Shown here: in pieces, positions 7,087 to 15,571 of the stretch
How positions within the stretch are numbered: position 1 is the stretch's first letter
Layout of the letters: each line of letters opens with the position of its first letter
NCBI GenBank assembly: GCA_913061515.1
Contig: CAJXSF010000024.1
Coordinates: forward strand, 1 to 43,924
From: an uncultured Gammaproteobacteria bacterium
GTDB taxonomy: Bacteria > Pseudomonadota > Gammaproteobacteria > Pseudomonadales > Pseudohongiellaceae
DNA: 43,924 bases
Direction: 5' to 3'
Notes under the pieces: generated by a model
Told to the model about the DNA's origin: nothing
The model's input: the letters and a program-made list of their open reading frames with translations, nothing else
Database searches by the model: none
Translations under genes and position numbers: made by a program

Positions 7087-8118
7087 ATGCAGCTAAAGAA
7101 AGAGCCGATCAAGAGTAAAGTGCTTCTTAACCGCTGGCGTAACGCCGTGGCGCTGGGGTTAATATGCTGTGTGAACCTTGCCATAGCCCAAGATGAGCCA
7201 GAAGAGAGAAACAATGGGCTTCTTCGGCTTCCCGTATTGCCGACATTGGAAGAGATTACTGAGACTAGCGCTTGGAGCTGGCTTGAGAACCAGCGTGACA
7301 GCGTCTCACGAAATGTATCTGGTGCTGGACGCTATCTCGATGACTGGCTTGCTGGTGACGGCGTCGGAGAGCACAGTAATCAAAGTTATCTAAGACTTCG
7401 GTTAAACCAGCAAGTAAGCGAGACGGGTGCCTATTATTCGAATGTGCGAATTAGCGGCAGAATTGATTTGCCGCGCGCGACCGAGCGTTGGAAGCTAATT
7501 TTCGAGTCAGAGCAAGTTGATCAAGAGACACTTCAAAATCAAAGGCTTAGTAATATTCGGCCGCAGGAGTTCTCCGGCGGCTTCAGCTATCAGCTTCCCG
7601 AGCGTGACGATGGATTTCGCTTCACCCATGATGTTGGCGTAAAGGGCCGAATTCCTCTGGATCCGTTCTACCGATTCAAAACGCGCTACGGACGTGACTT
7701 GAGCGAACAGTGGGGCCTAGGTGTCGATCACAGGATTTGGTATTACCATACCGAAGGTTGGGGGCAAGATGCGCGGTTGTTCTTCACGCGCAGTCTGCGC
7801 GAAGACATGTTTTTGCGTTTCGATTCAGAGGCCAATTTCAAAGACCGAGACAATGAGTTCCAGTATGCACAAACAATGGCTTTGCACAGAACACTAGGAG
7901 AGCGAGAAACGCTAACCTACGAAGCAGGGGTTATTGGGGTTAGTCAGCCCACGCCAAGAGTTGAAAGTTACTATGCGCAGAGTGTTTATAGGAAAGCGAT
8001 TCACGAGGATTGGTTGGTGATGGAGTTTGTGCCGCAATTAGTGATGGAGCGCGATAATAATTGGAATCCGGACCCACGAATTCAATTTAACTTAGAAGTC
8101 TACTTCTTTGACTTCTAG
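7087..8118 (+). CDS. Putative outer-membrane beta-barrel protein
   Basis: A 343-residue protein from the ATG at 7087, which has AGGA upstream. An in-frame ATG at 7048 lacks a ribosome-binding site. A signal peptide (VALGLICCVNLAIAQ) precedes the mature part. The mature protein has alternating polar and aromatic residues typical of amphipathic strands (for example YYSNVRISGRIDLPR, LGVDHRIWYYHTEGW), and it ends in NLEVYFFDF with a terminal Phe, as outer-membrane barrels do. I do not recognise a named family. It lies 73 nt after the M56 gene on the same strand and is followed by a strong terminator, so it probably closes the BlaI-M56 operon. That would make it either a target or a component of that signalling module. 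Confidence 0.75.
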   Translation: MQLKKEPIKSKVLLNRWRNAVALGLICCVNLAIAQDEPEERNNGLLRLPVLPTLEEITETSAWSWLENQRDSVSRNVSGAGRYLDDWLAGDGVGEHSNQSYLRLRLNQQVSETGAYYSNVRISGRIDLPRATERWKLIFESEQVDQETLQNQRLSNIRPQEFSGGFSYQLPERDDGFRFTHDVGVKGRIPLDPFYRFKTRYGRDLSEQWGLGVDHRIWYYHTEGWGQDARLFFTRSLREDMFLRFDSEANFKDRDNEFQYAQTMALHRTLGERETLTYEAGVIGVSQPTPRVESYYAQSVYRKAIHEDWLVMEFVPQLVMERDNNWNPDPRIQFNLEVYFFDF

Positions 8119-8121
8119 ATC

Positions 8122-8153
8122 AACGAAAACTGGCAAACGCGCCAGTTTTCGTT
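8122..8153. terminator. Intrinsic terminator, perfect 13-bp stem
   Basis: AACGAAAACTGGC (8122-8134) pairs perfectly with GCCAGTTTTCGTT (8141-8153) around a 6-nt loop. CTTTTCATTT follows on the plus strand. It sits between two convergent genes and mainly terminates the BlaI-M56-barrel operon. Confidence 0.85.
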
Positions 8154-8161
8154 CTTTTCAT

Positions 8162-10267
8162 TTATAACGGTAACTTCAGAAACGTCCCAGCTATATCAAC
8201 TTGACCTTGACCCGGTTGTGAGTAGTCACAAACCCCTTGGTCAAATGTTGTTAATAGTGCTTGCCATTGAGAGTCGCTGAAGCTAACGGAGTAATCGCTC
8301 CTTGCTGGGGTTCGTAATGCACATTTAATCGTGTCATCTGCTAATGGTGCACCTGCTGCGATTCGTGGATTGCTGTGAGGAGGGTAAAGGGTATTGCACT
8401 GTCCGTTAGAGCTGAACTCGAAGGCCTCGTCAATACGCATACCTTGTTCGTCCCAGCATGCATCAACGGCTTGTTCGGGTTTGGCTTTGAGAACTCTACT
8501 TAGTGCTGGCGCTTCACTCGTATCGCTCACAAGATTGTCCAACCATTGGGTCATGGTCGCTAGGGCCAGTTCACTGACTGTCACACCTGTTTCATCTGCT
8601 GAGTAGAGCCATATGACTTGATTGTCGGCATGGCCATTGGCCTTACGCAGGCGCGCGCGAATTTGCAAGTCTCTGAAGCGGTCATGAATGTCGCCACGCG
8701 GGTCTAGATAAGGTCGAAAATGTAGAATAGGGACGCTAGCGAGACCACCACTGCCCTGATTGACACGTCCCGTATGGTAGGCCGCCTCAATACCTTCTAT
8801 TTGGCCGTTGGTTCGAGTGCTCACCACCTTGCCATCGCGATCGTAGCCGCCGATATTGGCATTCAGGTCGATAAACTCGTCGACGGAAAGCAGGCCAGAC
8901 TCTAATGCTTGTAAACCATATTGGATGCCAATATTGTCCAGAGCTTGAAGTGCGAAACCTGTCTCAGGGTCGCGGCCAACGCTAGTAATATTGGTGTCAT
9001 AGATTGTACAGCGCGCGCCTGTAGGGTTGGTCTGTGAATGGTAGACTAGCTCTGGGGCAATTCCACAACCTTTGTCGGCGACAATGACATCGATATAAGA
9101 GCGTTCCCATGCCGCACAGGTTCCCGCAGAGAATCCTTCAATTGCCAGTTTCTGTGCCTCGCTAAAACTGTCTCCGTTGGCATCGTAATAGTGCTTCAAT
9201 AAACGGCAGTCCGTAACGCCGGGGCGGACGCTGAACGAATCGGCGAAGCTCATGATAGGCAGTAAGCCATTTAGTAAACCAGGATAGTTTTGGGTAATGA
9301 GCAATTGCTGAATTGCGCCACCAGATGCGCCGCTACCGACGGTCCAAACTGGAAGGCCGTAGTTTTCGATGAAGTGTTCTTTCAGCATCATAAGGGTTTC
9401 TGCTGAAAGATTATCATTGCATTGATGCCCCATGACATTGAATGAGGAAACGATGTGAGCAAAACCCTTGCCGAGAACACTGGCATTGAGCACTGTGTCG
9501 CGTGGGCGTGAACCTTGATTGTAATTGGTACCGCAACCGCCACCGAAGGAGAACAGTAAGCGATTATTCCAACTATAATCGGGATCCCATTCGCCATAGC
9601 TTCGTTGTGGGTCATCTAGTACGGCAACATGGAAAATAGAACGATTGATAGTGCCCGATTCTACTCGCACGATGAATGGCACATCGGCACCGTCAACCAT
9701 AGTAGTAGCCATATCCTCAGGATAAGGAGCCGTTACGTCACTGATATCTTTAAATTCACCACCTAGCGATTGATAGACATAGGAGACTTGTGTCTCGGCG
9801 GTGCAGGTTGCATCAAGTGGTTCTCCTAAGCCGTTTTGCGCCGTGTTACATACAAAAGGCGTGATGTGAGGGCCGGAGATGACAGGGCCAGTGATAGGGT
9901 GGTTAATCAAGCTAGTTTGAGTGCGAGTACTTCCTGCGCCATCCATTGCCAGCAGAGTATTCTCGCCAATGGCCAGACCGTCAACCAAACCTTGTAGACT
10001 ATGACCGTCTAGCATCGGTGTAAAACTGTCGCTGATGTCTTCGTCATTGAGTACGACTCGAATAGTGTCAAGGTCGATGCCACTGCTGTCGATGCGCACT
10101 AGAGCATCTCCGCCAGTGATCATATCAGGGCGCGTTGAGAGGACAGTAAGCCCTAAAGATTGTGCGACTTCATTATTAGTATCGTCGTCGCTGCTGCAAG
10201 CTGTTAGCGCAAGCGCCAATACGGCAGGGCAAAGGAGATAGCGAAGGGGGGAGGGCGAATGGGTCAT
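8162..10267 (-). CDS. DUF6351-like lipoprotein, putative secreted esterase/hydrolase
   Basis: A 701-residue protein from the ATG at 10267, preceded by GAGGA at 7 nt. An upstream in-frame TTG is less likely. The N-terminus is a lipoprotein signal with lipobox LTAC (Cys24) followed by an acidic SSDDDT linker, so the protein is lipid-anchored outside the cytoplasm. The central part has the segment WTVGSGASGGAIQQLL (around residue 310), a nucleophile-elbow-like motif with a candidate catalytic Ser, and later NGHADNQVIWLYS. The overall pattern resembles the DUF6351 family, which is distantly related to alpha/beta hydrolases such as tannase-like or PHB-type esterases. The substrate is unknown. It is a stand-alone gene between two hairpins. 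Confidence 0.75.
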   Translation of the reverse strand: MTHSPSPLRYLLCPAVLALALTACSSDDDTNNEVAQSLGLTVLSTRPDMITGGDALVRIDSSGIDLDTIRVVLNDEDISDSFTPMLDGHSLQGLVDGLAIGENTLLAMDGAGSTRTQTSLINHPITGPVISGPHITPFVCNTAQNGLGEPLDATCTAETQVSYVYQSLGGEFKDISDVTAPYPEDMATTMVDGADVPFIVRVESGTINRSIFHVAVLDDPQRSYGEWDPDYSWNNRLLFSFGGGCGTNYNQGSRPRDTVLNASVLGKGFAHIVSSFNVMGHQCNDNLSAETLMMLKEHFIENYGLPVWTVGSGASGGAIQQLLITQNYPGLLNGLLPIMSFADSFSVRPGVTDCRLLKHYYDANGDSFSEAQKLAIEGFSAGTCAAWERSYIDVIVADKGCGIAPELVYHSQTNPTGARCTIYDTNITSVGRDPETGFALQALDNIGIQYGLQALESGLLSVDEFIDLNANIGGYDRDGKVVSTRTNGQIEGIEAAYHTGRVNQGSGGLASVPILHFRPYLDPRGDIHDRFRDLQIRARLRKANGHADNQVIWLYSADETGVTVSELALATMTQWLDNLVSDTSEAPALSRVLKAKPEQAVDACWDEQGMRIDEAFEFSSNGQCNTLYPPHSNPRIAAGAPLADDTIKCALRTPARSDYSVSFSDSQWQALLTTFDQGVCDYSQPGQGQVDIAGTFLKLPL

Positions 10268-10344
10268 CGGCAATTCCTCTAGAAGCAAAGCGAATTCTAA
10301 GCACGTTGCAAGAGTATAGAGCAGATTGGGGTGGGATAATATGT

Positions 10345-10376
10345 CCGGTGCAGCACTGAGCTAAGCACTGCACCGG
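10345..10376 (-). terminator. Stem-loop downstream of amtB
   Basis: CCGGTGCAG (10345-10353) and CTGCACCGG (10368-10376) form a perfect 9-bp GC-rich stem, 8 nt past the amtB stop. No clear U-tract follows in the minus direction, so it may act as a weak terminator or a 3'-end stabiliser. Confidence 0.55.
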
Positions 10377-10383
10377 GCACACG

Positions 10384-11694
10384 TTACATGGAGTAGCCTT
10401 TCTCGTCGTGGTCGGAAATATCCAGACCCATTTGTTCTTCGTCATCAGTGACGCGGTAGCCAGAGGTAACGACGCCAACAAACTTGAACAAGATGATTGT
10501 GAGAACGGCGGTGTAGGCTCCCGTGGCCAAAATTCCGATTACTTGCACGCCTAATTGAGAGGCCATATTCATGCCTTCGGCATAGCCGTTACCACTGAAG
10601 ACGCCTAAGTCTTGTGAAACGAAAACACCAGCGAGCAGAGTCCCAAGAATGCCACCCACTCCGTGGACAGGGAAAACATCAAGAGAGTCATCGATCTTGA
10701 TCTTTTGCTTCAGATAGTAAGTTGCAGTGAAGCACAAAACGCCGCCCATTATGCCCAATACGAGCGCGCCTGCAGGACCAACAGAACCCGATGCCGGAGT
10801 GATGGTGGCCAAGCCGGCGACTAAACCGGTTACTGCGCCAAGACCACTGGGTTTGCCGTGTCGAACCCATTCGATTGACATCCAAGTCAGTGCGCCTGCC
10901 GATGCCGATAAATGGGTGACGAGAAGTGCCATGCCGGCGCTGCCATTCGCCGCTAAGGCGCTACCTGCGTTAAAACCAAACCAGCCGACCCATAGCATGC
11001 CAGCACCTATGAAGGTCATCGTTAGGTTGTGCGGCATCATAGGTGTAACTAAGAACCCTTTGCGAGCGCCAAGCATGACGGCCGTGACCACGGCTGCAAC
11101 CCCTGCAGTGACATGCACGACCGTGCCACCGGCGAAATCGATTAAACCCATCTGGTACAACCAACCTTCTTCGGCCCATACCCAATGACAAACAGGAAAG
11201 TAGACAAAAACTACCCAAAGGCCACTGAACAAAAGCATCGAAGAAAACTTAATGCGTTCGGCAAATGCACCGACAATGAGTGCAGGAGTGATGATGGCAA
11301 ATGTCATTTGGAACGCGACAAATAATGACTCTGGAATATCTCCCCAAATTGAATGCTGTGTCACACCATTCAAGAATGCTTTGTCTAGCCCTCCCCAAAA
11401 GCCACTTTCCGCAGGGCCAAAAGAGATGCTATAACCAGCAACCAACCAGATAACAGAGACCAGTGCTGCAATAGAGAAGCATTGCATTAATACGGATAGC
11501 ACGTTTTTGCTGCGCACGAGGCCGGCATAAAAAAGTGACAGGCCAGGCACTGTCATGAACAGCACTAATGCTGTCGCGGTCAAAATCCATGCTGTGTTAG
11601 CGCCGTCAACTTGCGCCTCGGCTGCAAAGCCTGAAGTGGGAAGAAGCGTTAGTAGCGCGGTTGAAATTAAGGTGGGTGTTTTTATTATCGCCAT
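10384..11694 (-). CDS. amtB: Ammonium transporter AmtB
   Basis: A 436-residue channel from the ATG at 11694, with AAGGA 7 nt upstream. It begins with a signal peptide (TLISTALLTLLPTSGFAAEA), as in E. coli AmtB. About eleven membrane helices follow. Family landmarks include GLSLFYAGLVR, AFQMTFAIITPALIVGAFAERIKF, HWVWAEEGW, the first pore His in VVHVTAGVAA, and the second pore His in VFPVHGVGGILG. The cytoplasmic C-terminal tail (GYRVTDDEEQMGLDISDHDEKGYSM) carries the conserved region contacted by GlnK. It imports ammonium or ammonia under nitrogen limitation. It lies 10 nt after glnK in the classic glnK-amtB operon. Confidence 0.98.
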   Translation of the reverse strand: MAIIKTPTLISTALLTLLPTSGFAAEAQVDGANTAWILTATALVLFMTVPGLSLFYAGLVRSKNVLSVLMQCFSIAALVSVIWLVAGYSISFGPAESGFWGGLDKAFLNGVTQHSIWGDIPESLFVAFQMTFAIITPALIVGAFAERIKFSSMLLFSGLWVVFVYFPVCHWVWAEEGWLYQMGLIDFAGGTVVHVTAGVAAVVTAVMLGARKGFLVTPMMPHNLTMTFIGAGMLWVGWFGFNAGSALAANGSAGMALLVTHLSASAGALTWMSIEWVRHGKPSGLGAVTGLVAGLATITPASGSVGPAGALVLGIMGGVLCFTATYYLKQKIKIDDSLDVFPVHGVGGILGTLLAGVFVSQDLGVFSGNGYAEGMNMASQLGVQVIGILATGAYTAVLTIILFKFVGVVTSGYRVTDDEEQMGLDISDHDEKGYSM

Positions 11695-11704
11695 GGGTTG
11701 ATCC

Positions 11705-12061
<357 letters not shown>

Positions 12062-12236
12062 TTAATTGGCATGCGTCGCTTCAGTGCACTGAGTTGCATT
12101 GCTATCCAAATAAGTAGCCAATAGAGGGTGGGCGTAACTCGATGGAAAGCATAGCAAGTTCGTACTTTAACAGCGGGCAAACTTTACCATGCCGCTCCGA
12201 AAAGCACCAACCCCGTGCGCGCGCCCTGGAATGAGT

Positions 12237-12267
12237 CTAGCGATGCACAATAATGGTGCATCGCTAG
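12237..12267 (-). terminator. Perfect 12-bp hairpin over the MFS gene stop codon
   Basis: CTAGCGATGCAC (12237-12248) and GTGCATCGCTAG (12256-12267) flank a 7-nt loop. The MFS stop codon TAG lies in the stem. It should separate the MFS gene from glnK-amtB on the same strand, but there is no U-tract. Confidence 0.6.
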
Positions 12268-13514
12268 GTTGCAAGTTGTGGTTTAGGCAGTATTGCTTTG
12301 TAAGTTTTGACAGCTCGAATTAACGGCAGCATGATTAGCAGAAACATCAGTAAAGAACTGAAGCCAAGCATATTAAGAGCTGTCGACAAACCACGAGTTT
12401 GGGCTATGTGTCCAAGAAAGGGACCCGTCAGTACAAACCCAAACCTAAATGTTAGGCTCGTAAGTGAATTGACCGTAGCACGAACACTACCGGGTACTCT
12501 TCTGTTTAATGCGTTTACTAGGGTCACTTGATAAAGACCACGACAGAAAAACACAATAAAGCACAATGCAATTCCATACCAACCGTTTAGCCATGCCATG
12601 CCGAAATGCGCCACTATCGGCAGCAATCCGATCATAAGTAAAGCAAATACAGCGCCTTTATGTTTTTCGACGGCGTGACCGAAATGACTGGCGATACCAA
12701 CGGTAATGTTTTGCGCAAACCACAACACCCCGAACATCATTAGCGACAGACCTCGCTCTTGCCAATACGGCTGGATCAGCCATACAACTTGAAATGTGCT
12801 CAAATTGTATAAAGGAATGGCAAAAAATACGTGACGCAATAGTTTGTCTCCTCTGAGAACGTGGTGATAGATCCCCTTAAAGTTCAGAGGCGTCTTTTGT
12901 TCAGACTCTCGCACTATCGGTGGTTCAATAATCATTAACGCCAGCGCTAGACAAATCCACGCAAGTGGTGTTTGTGCTAGCAGAATAATGTCGAAAGACC
13001 AGAGCGCAAGCGCACCGCCTAACAAGGCGCCAGCACCTGCCGCAAAAGCTTTAGTAGAGGTTAAATGCGCGATGCTGCTGCTTTGTTCATCGTCCTTAGC
13101 GTTTAGAGATTGCTCGGAATCATAGAGCAGGGCTAGATCTGCCCCCGACATCATGCTGGCAGCAATACCAAGCACAAACTCGAACAAAGCCAAACCCAAA
13201 AAGCCATCTGCAAATAATAAGCATAGCGACCCCACCCCGTGTGCAAAACTCCCAACTAGAAGCACAGTGCGACGGCCGAGTTTGTCTGCAAGATAGCCTG
13301 AAGGGGCCTCAAGTAACATTATTGTTCCGGCAAAGATCGCTTGCAGATAAAATATCTGTGCAATTGTGAGACCTTTGGATTCAAAGAAAGGCACTAGAAC
13401 AGGTGCAATAAGCATGAATGCATGGAAGAATGCTAATGCGTAGATCACACGAATATTGCGTCTTAGCGCTAAGTTTAAGGCGGTATTTTCATTCCTTGTG
13501 TTTTCTGTGGACAT
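12264..13514 (-). CDS. MFS transporter
   Basis: A 416-residue major facilitator protein with about twelve hydrophobic segments. The motif-A region between helices 2 and 3 reads PSGYLADKLGRRTVLLVG. The ATG at 13514 is chosen because AGGGGG precedes it and because the upstream in-frame residues come from the terminator hairpin of the leader. The substrate is not evident; the pattern fits drug or small-molecule efflux-type MFS proteins. The gene has its own promoter and an unusually long leader (13515-13774) with a small ORF and a strong terminator, so expression is probably controlled by attenuation or antitermination. Confidence 0.9.
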   Translation of the reverse strand: MSTENTRNENTALNLALRRNIRVIYALAFFHAFMLIAPVLVPFFESKGLTIAQIFYLQAIFAGTIMLLEAPSGYLADKLGRRTVLLVGSFAHGVGSLCLLFADGFLGLALFEFVLGIAASMMSGADLALLYDSEQSLNAKDDEQSSSIAHLTSTKAFAAGAGALLGGALALWSFDIILLAQTPLAWICLALALMIIEPPIVRESEQKTPLNFKGIYHHVLRGDKLLRHVFFAIPLYNLSTFQVVWLIQPYWQERGLSLMMFGVLWFAQNITVGIASHFGHAVEKHKGAVFALLMIGLLPIVAHFGMAWLNGWYGIALCFIVFFCRGLYQVTLVNALNRRVPGSVRATVNSLTSLTFRFGFVLTGPFLGHIAQTRGLSTALNMLGFSSLLMFLLIMLPLIRAVKTYKAILPKPQLAT

Positions 13515-13566
13515 AGGTCCCCCTGTACTCGGCCTCTTTTTAGGCAGCACTTTTTTTCGAGAAAAG

Positions 13567-13607
13567 AAAAAGGCCTCTAAATTCAATGGGAACTTAGAGG
13601 CCTTTTT
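13567..13607 (-). terminator. Leader terminator/attenuator upstream of the MFS gene
   Basis: On the minus strand an 18-bp stem (core GGCCTCTAA/TTAGAGGCC, one G-U pair) closes a 5-nt loop and is followed by TTTTTCTTTT. It lies between the predicted promoter (13781-13808) and the MFS start (13514). It would therefore stop transcription of the MFS gene unless relieved. An exact copy of its 3' arm core (ATTTAGAG on the minus strand, 13638-13645) lies just upstream and could pair with the 5' arm as an antiterminator. Confidence 0.85.
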
Positions 13608-13634
13608 TAATGCAAAACTATTTGAATCAAAAAT

Positions 13635-13745
13635 CTACTCTAAATGGACCCCCCAGGTCTTCATGCCACGCACGCACGACAGATGCGCAGCTGTGATAGC
13701 TGAGTTCTGTGGCGCTGTGTTGTAATGGGCTTGTTGAGTAAACAT
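13635..13745 (-). CDS. Putative 36-codon leader peptide of the MFS gene
   Basis: The frame starts MFTQQAHYNT and ends RGMKTWGVHLE followed by TAG. It begins about 29 nt after the predicted transcription start and ends 27 nt before the terminator stem. Its last codons (CAT TTA GAG) contain the sequence that can compete for the terminator's 5' arm. This is where a leader peptide that senses ribosome progress would be expected. The Shine-Dalgarno is weak (AAGAA), and there is no run of one amino acid, so translation is uncertain. Confidence 0.35.
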   Translation of the reverse strand: MFTQQAHYNTAPQNSAITAAHLSCVRGMKTWGVHLE

Positions 13746-13780
13746 TTTTCGGTTCTTTGTGGTTGAAATTTAAGTGGCGA

Positions 13781-13808
13781 ATTTTATGCCTAATATTTTT
13801 TATGTCAA
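13781..13808 (-). promoter_or_regulatory. Sigma-70-type promoter for the MFS leader
   Basis: On the minus strand TTGACA (13808-13803) is followed after 16 nt by TAAAAT (13786-13781), in an A/T-rich context. It lies just beyond the end of the SirB-family gene and points toward the MFS gene, with transcription starting near 13774. Confidence 0.65.
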
Positions 13809-13827
13809 GCAATAAAAAACGGGCGGT

Positions 13828-14196
13828 TTAAAAAATTGTTTTTGTGCCTGCAACCATGAAGATATACAGCGCAGTGATGATGGCTAGAATAAAGGCGATC
13901 ATTCTGCTTTTCGATGTTTGTGCAGTGCGCATAACGACGACGCCCAATCCAATATACACTATTAAGCCCAGTATTTTTGCCCCTACCCATGGAGCGACCC
14001 ACGGGTATTGCCCAGACATGACTACTAATGTGATGGCGCTAAGCAATAACACTGTGTCCACTATGTGTGGAAGAACTTTAACAAGTTTCTTCTCGACGAG
14101 CGGAGACTCTTTGATTTTCAATACCCCTCGAGCAATAAACCCGAGCACTGAAATCATTGCGCAGCTCATATGAATGATTTTTACCAATGTATACAT
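13828..14196 (-). CDS. SirB family membrane protein
   Basis: A 122-residue protein with four hydrophobic helices (about 3-24, 45-62, 68-90 and 98-116). The pattern YTLVKIIHMSCAMISVLGFIARG at the start and LPHIVDTVLLLSAITL in the middle is typical of SirB2-type proteins. Its biochemical role is not established; the family name comes from Salmonella invasion-gene regulation, but members occur widely in environmental bacteria. AGGA precedes the ATG closely. It is a single gene, with the MFS promoter starting right after its end. Confidence 0.85.
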   Translation of the reverse strand: MYTLVKIIHMSCAMISVLGFIARGVLKIKESPLVEKKLVKVLPHIVDTVLLLSAITLVVMSGQYPWVAPWVGAKILGLIVYIGLGVVVMRTAQTSKSRMIAFILAIITALYIFMVAGTKTIF

Positions 14197-14397
14197 GATG
14201 TCCTTTCTACTCCTAATTGACTGATGGAACGAATTCTTTAAGTGCTGGCGATAATAGAGGAAAACACTGCGAATAGGAAAACTTTAGTGTGTCGATTTGA
14301 TTCAGCTTTGATTCATCCGCGATGCTTAAGATGGCTTTAACCATGAGTTTTAGGCTTATGGGTTCTTTTACTAATAATAAACGCAGGGGAAAACACA

Positions 14398-14757
14398 ATG
14401 TGGATAAGGCTGTTGCTAGTGTTTGGAATGTTATCGATGACAGGGTGCTTGTTTACGGTTGACTCGGACACTCACACGAGTAGTGCAAGTTGGAGTCAAG
14501 CGGAAGTTTCAAGAATACAGCGTGGGCAGACGAGTGCATCGTGGGTGCGGAGCAACTTTGGTGAACCTGGCCGTAGGACGCAGTTTGAAGATGGTTCACA
14601 GCTTTGGCATTACAGCAATCGCAGCGAAGTCGAAACCGAGCTTGGTTTATTTCTACTATTTCATATAGATGTTGAGAAAACCAAAGAGAGTCAGCTTTCG
14701 ATAGAGATCACTGATAATGTCGTGACAGATTATTGGATCGAAGATAGTCGCTTCTAA
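14398..14757 (+). CDS. BamE/SmpA-like small lipoprotein
   Basis: A 119-residue lipoprotein with signal peptide and lipobox MTGC (Cys17). The mature part contains VSRIQRGQTSASWVRSNFGEPGRRTQFEDGSQLWHYS, which matches the pattern of SmpA/OmlA-domain proteins (a helix, then G-x-P and a strand ending W-x-Y). It is probably anchored in the outer membrane. It is not the housekeeping bamE on present evidence, being longer at the C-terminus and standing alone. The ribosome-binding site is AGGGGAAAA. The next gene converges on it from the other strand, 10 nt away. Confidence 0.7.
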   Translation: MWIRLLLVFGMLSMTGCLFTVDSDTHTSSASWSQAEVSRIQRGQTSASWVRSNFGEPGRRTQFEDGSQLWHYSNRSEVETELGLFLLFHIDVEKTKESQLSIEITDNVVTDYWIEDSRF

Positions 14758-14767
14758 GATTTCGATC

Positions 14768-15457
14768 TTAGTCGACTTGCAGGGCATCTTCGCGGATGCT
14801 GTCCAACCAGGGCTGAAGCTCAGCCCAATTGATAGGGAAGACGTGGTTGGCATTAGGTTGAAGCTTCGCATTGACCTTTGCCCCCGCGTCTGTGAGCTGC
14901 CGAATCAGTGTTGGCAATTCTTTGTTCCAGCGTAGGAAATCATTCTCGCCAATGCGCACGTAAACGGGTAAGCCGTCGAAATGACCAATCTTATCTTCGT
15001 CTTTGATAATGCCAGGCACAGCGACGACGCCTAGATAATTCTCTGGATGTTGGCTGGCAAGCTCCAACGCGGAGCTACCGCCATTGGACACGCCGACTAA
15101 CAAGGTTTTGCCTGGCTGAATGGCGCTCGACTTCTGCAGGCTGGCAATGACTTCAGGGATTCGTTCACCGCTTGCTCCGAAAAAACCATCGTCGTTCGGA
15201 GAGACTGGCACGGCAATCGCCCAACCTTGATTTGCTAATTCGTGACCAAGCCAGAATTGCGCGCGCACAACATACTCATTGGCCGTACCACCTGACATTA
15301 ATACGGTTAGCGGCCACGGGCCTTCGCCAAAATCTTTTGGGTAGAAAACAAAGACTTTGATAGTGCTGCCGTCCGCAACGGTGACGAGTTCTTCCGAGCC
15401 ATGGAGAAAGGCGGGAAATAACAGAACTACGAAAATGAATTTTCGAAATAGGCGCAT
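14768..15457 (-). CDS. Secreted alpha/beta hydrolase (dienelactone hydrolase/PHB depolymerase-like)
   Basis: A 229-residue protein from the ATG at 15457, which starts a signal peptide (MRLFRKFIFVVLLFPAFLHGS). The upstream in-frame extension is not signal-like. The nucleophile elbow GVSNGGS gives Ser124, IGENDF gives a probable Asp173, and NANHVFP gives His205, a complete Ser-Asp-His triad. An export signal and a PHB-depolymerase or dienelactone-hydrolase-like core suggest a periplasmic esterase of unknown substrate. The gene is 114 nt downstream of a molybdopterin oxidoreductase on the same strand and may share its transcript. Confidence 0.8.
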   Translation of the reverse strand: MRLFRKFIFVVLLFPAFLHGSEELVTVADGSTIKVFVFYPKDFGEGPWPLTVLMSGGTANEYVVRAQFWLGHELANQGWAIAVPVSPNDDGFFGASGERIPEVIASLQKSSAIQPGKTLLVGVSNGGSSALELASQHPENYLGVVAVPGIIKDEDKIGHFDGLPVYVRIGENDFLRWNKELPTLIRQLTDAGAKVNAKLQPNANHVFPINWAELQPWLDSIREDALQVD

Positions 15458-15571
15458 AGGGCTCTTGGCTAAAATTAGATTATTATCAATTCTAGCAGCA
15501 TAGCGCTGCTCCCGCGGGGGAAATTCGATAAAACGAGGGGCAAAATAGGGCAGTGCCATTGCTGCACTGTT

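Noticed and set aside
10727..11188. 153-codon frame antisense to amtB, and similar long antisense frames elsewhere (for example 23419-23979)
   Set aside because: They are shadows of strongly conserved genes and show no domain pattern or ribosome-binding site.
14213..14398. 61-codon minus-strand frame between the SirB gene and the lipoprotein
   Set aside because: It starts with TTG inside the start region of a better gene, lacks a ribosome-binding site and has no recognisable features.
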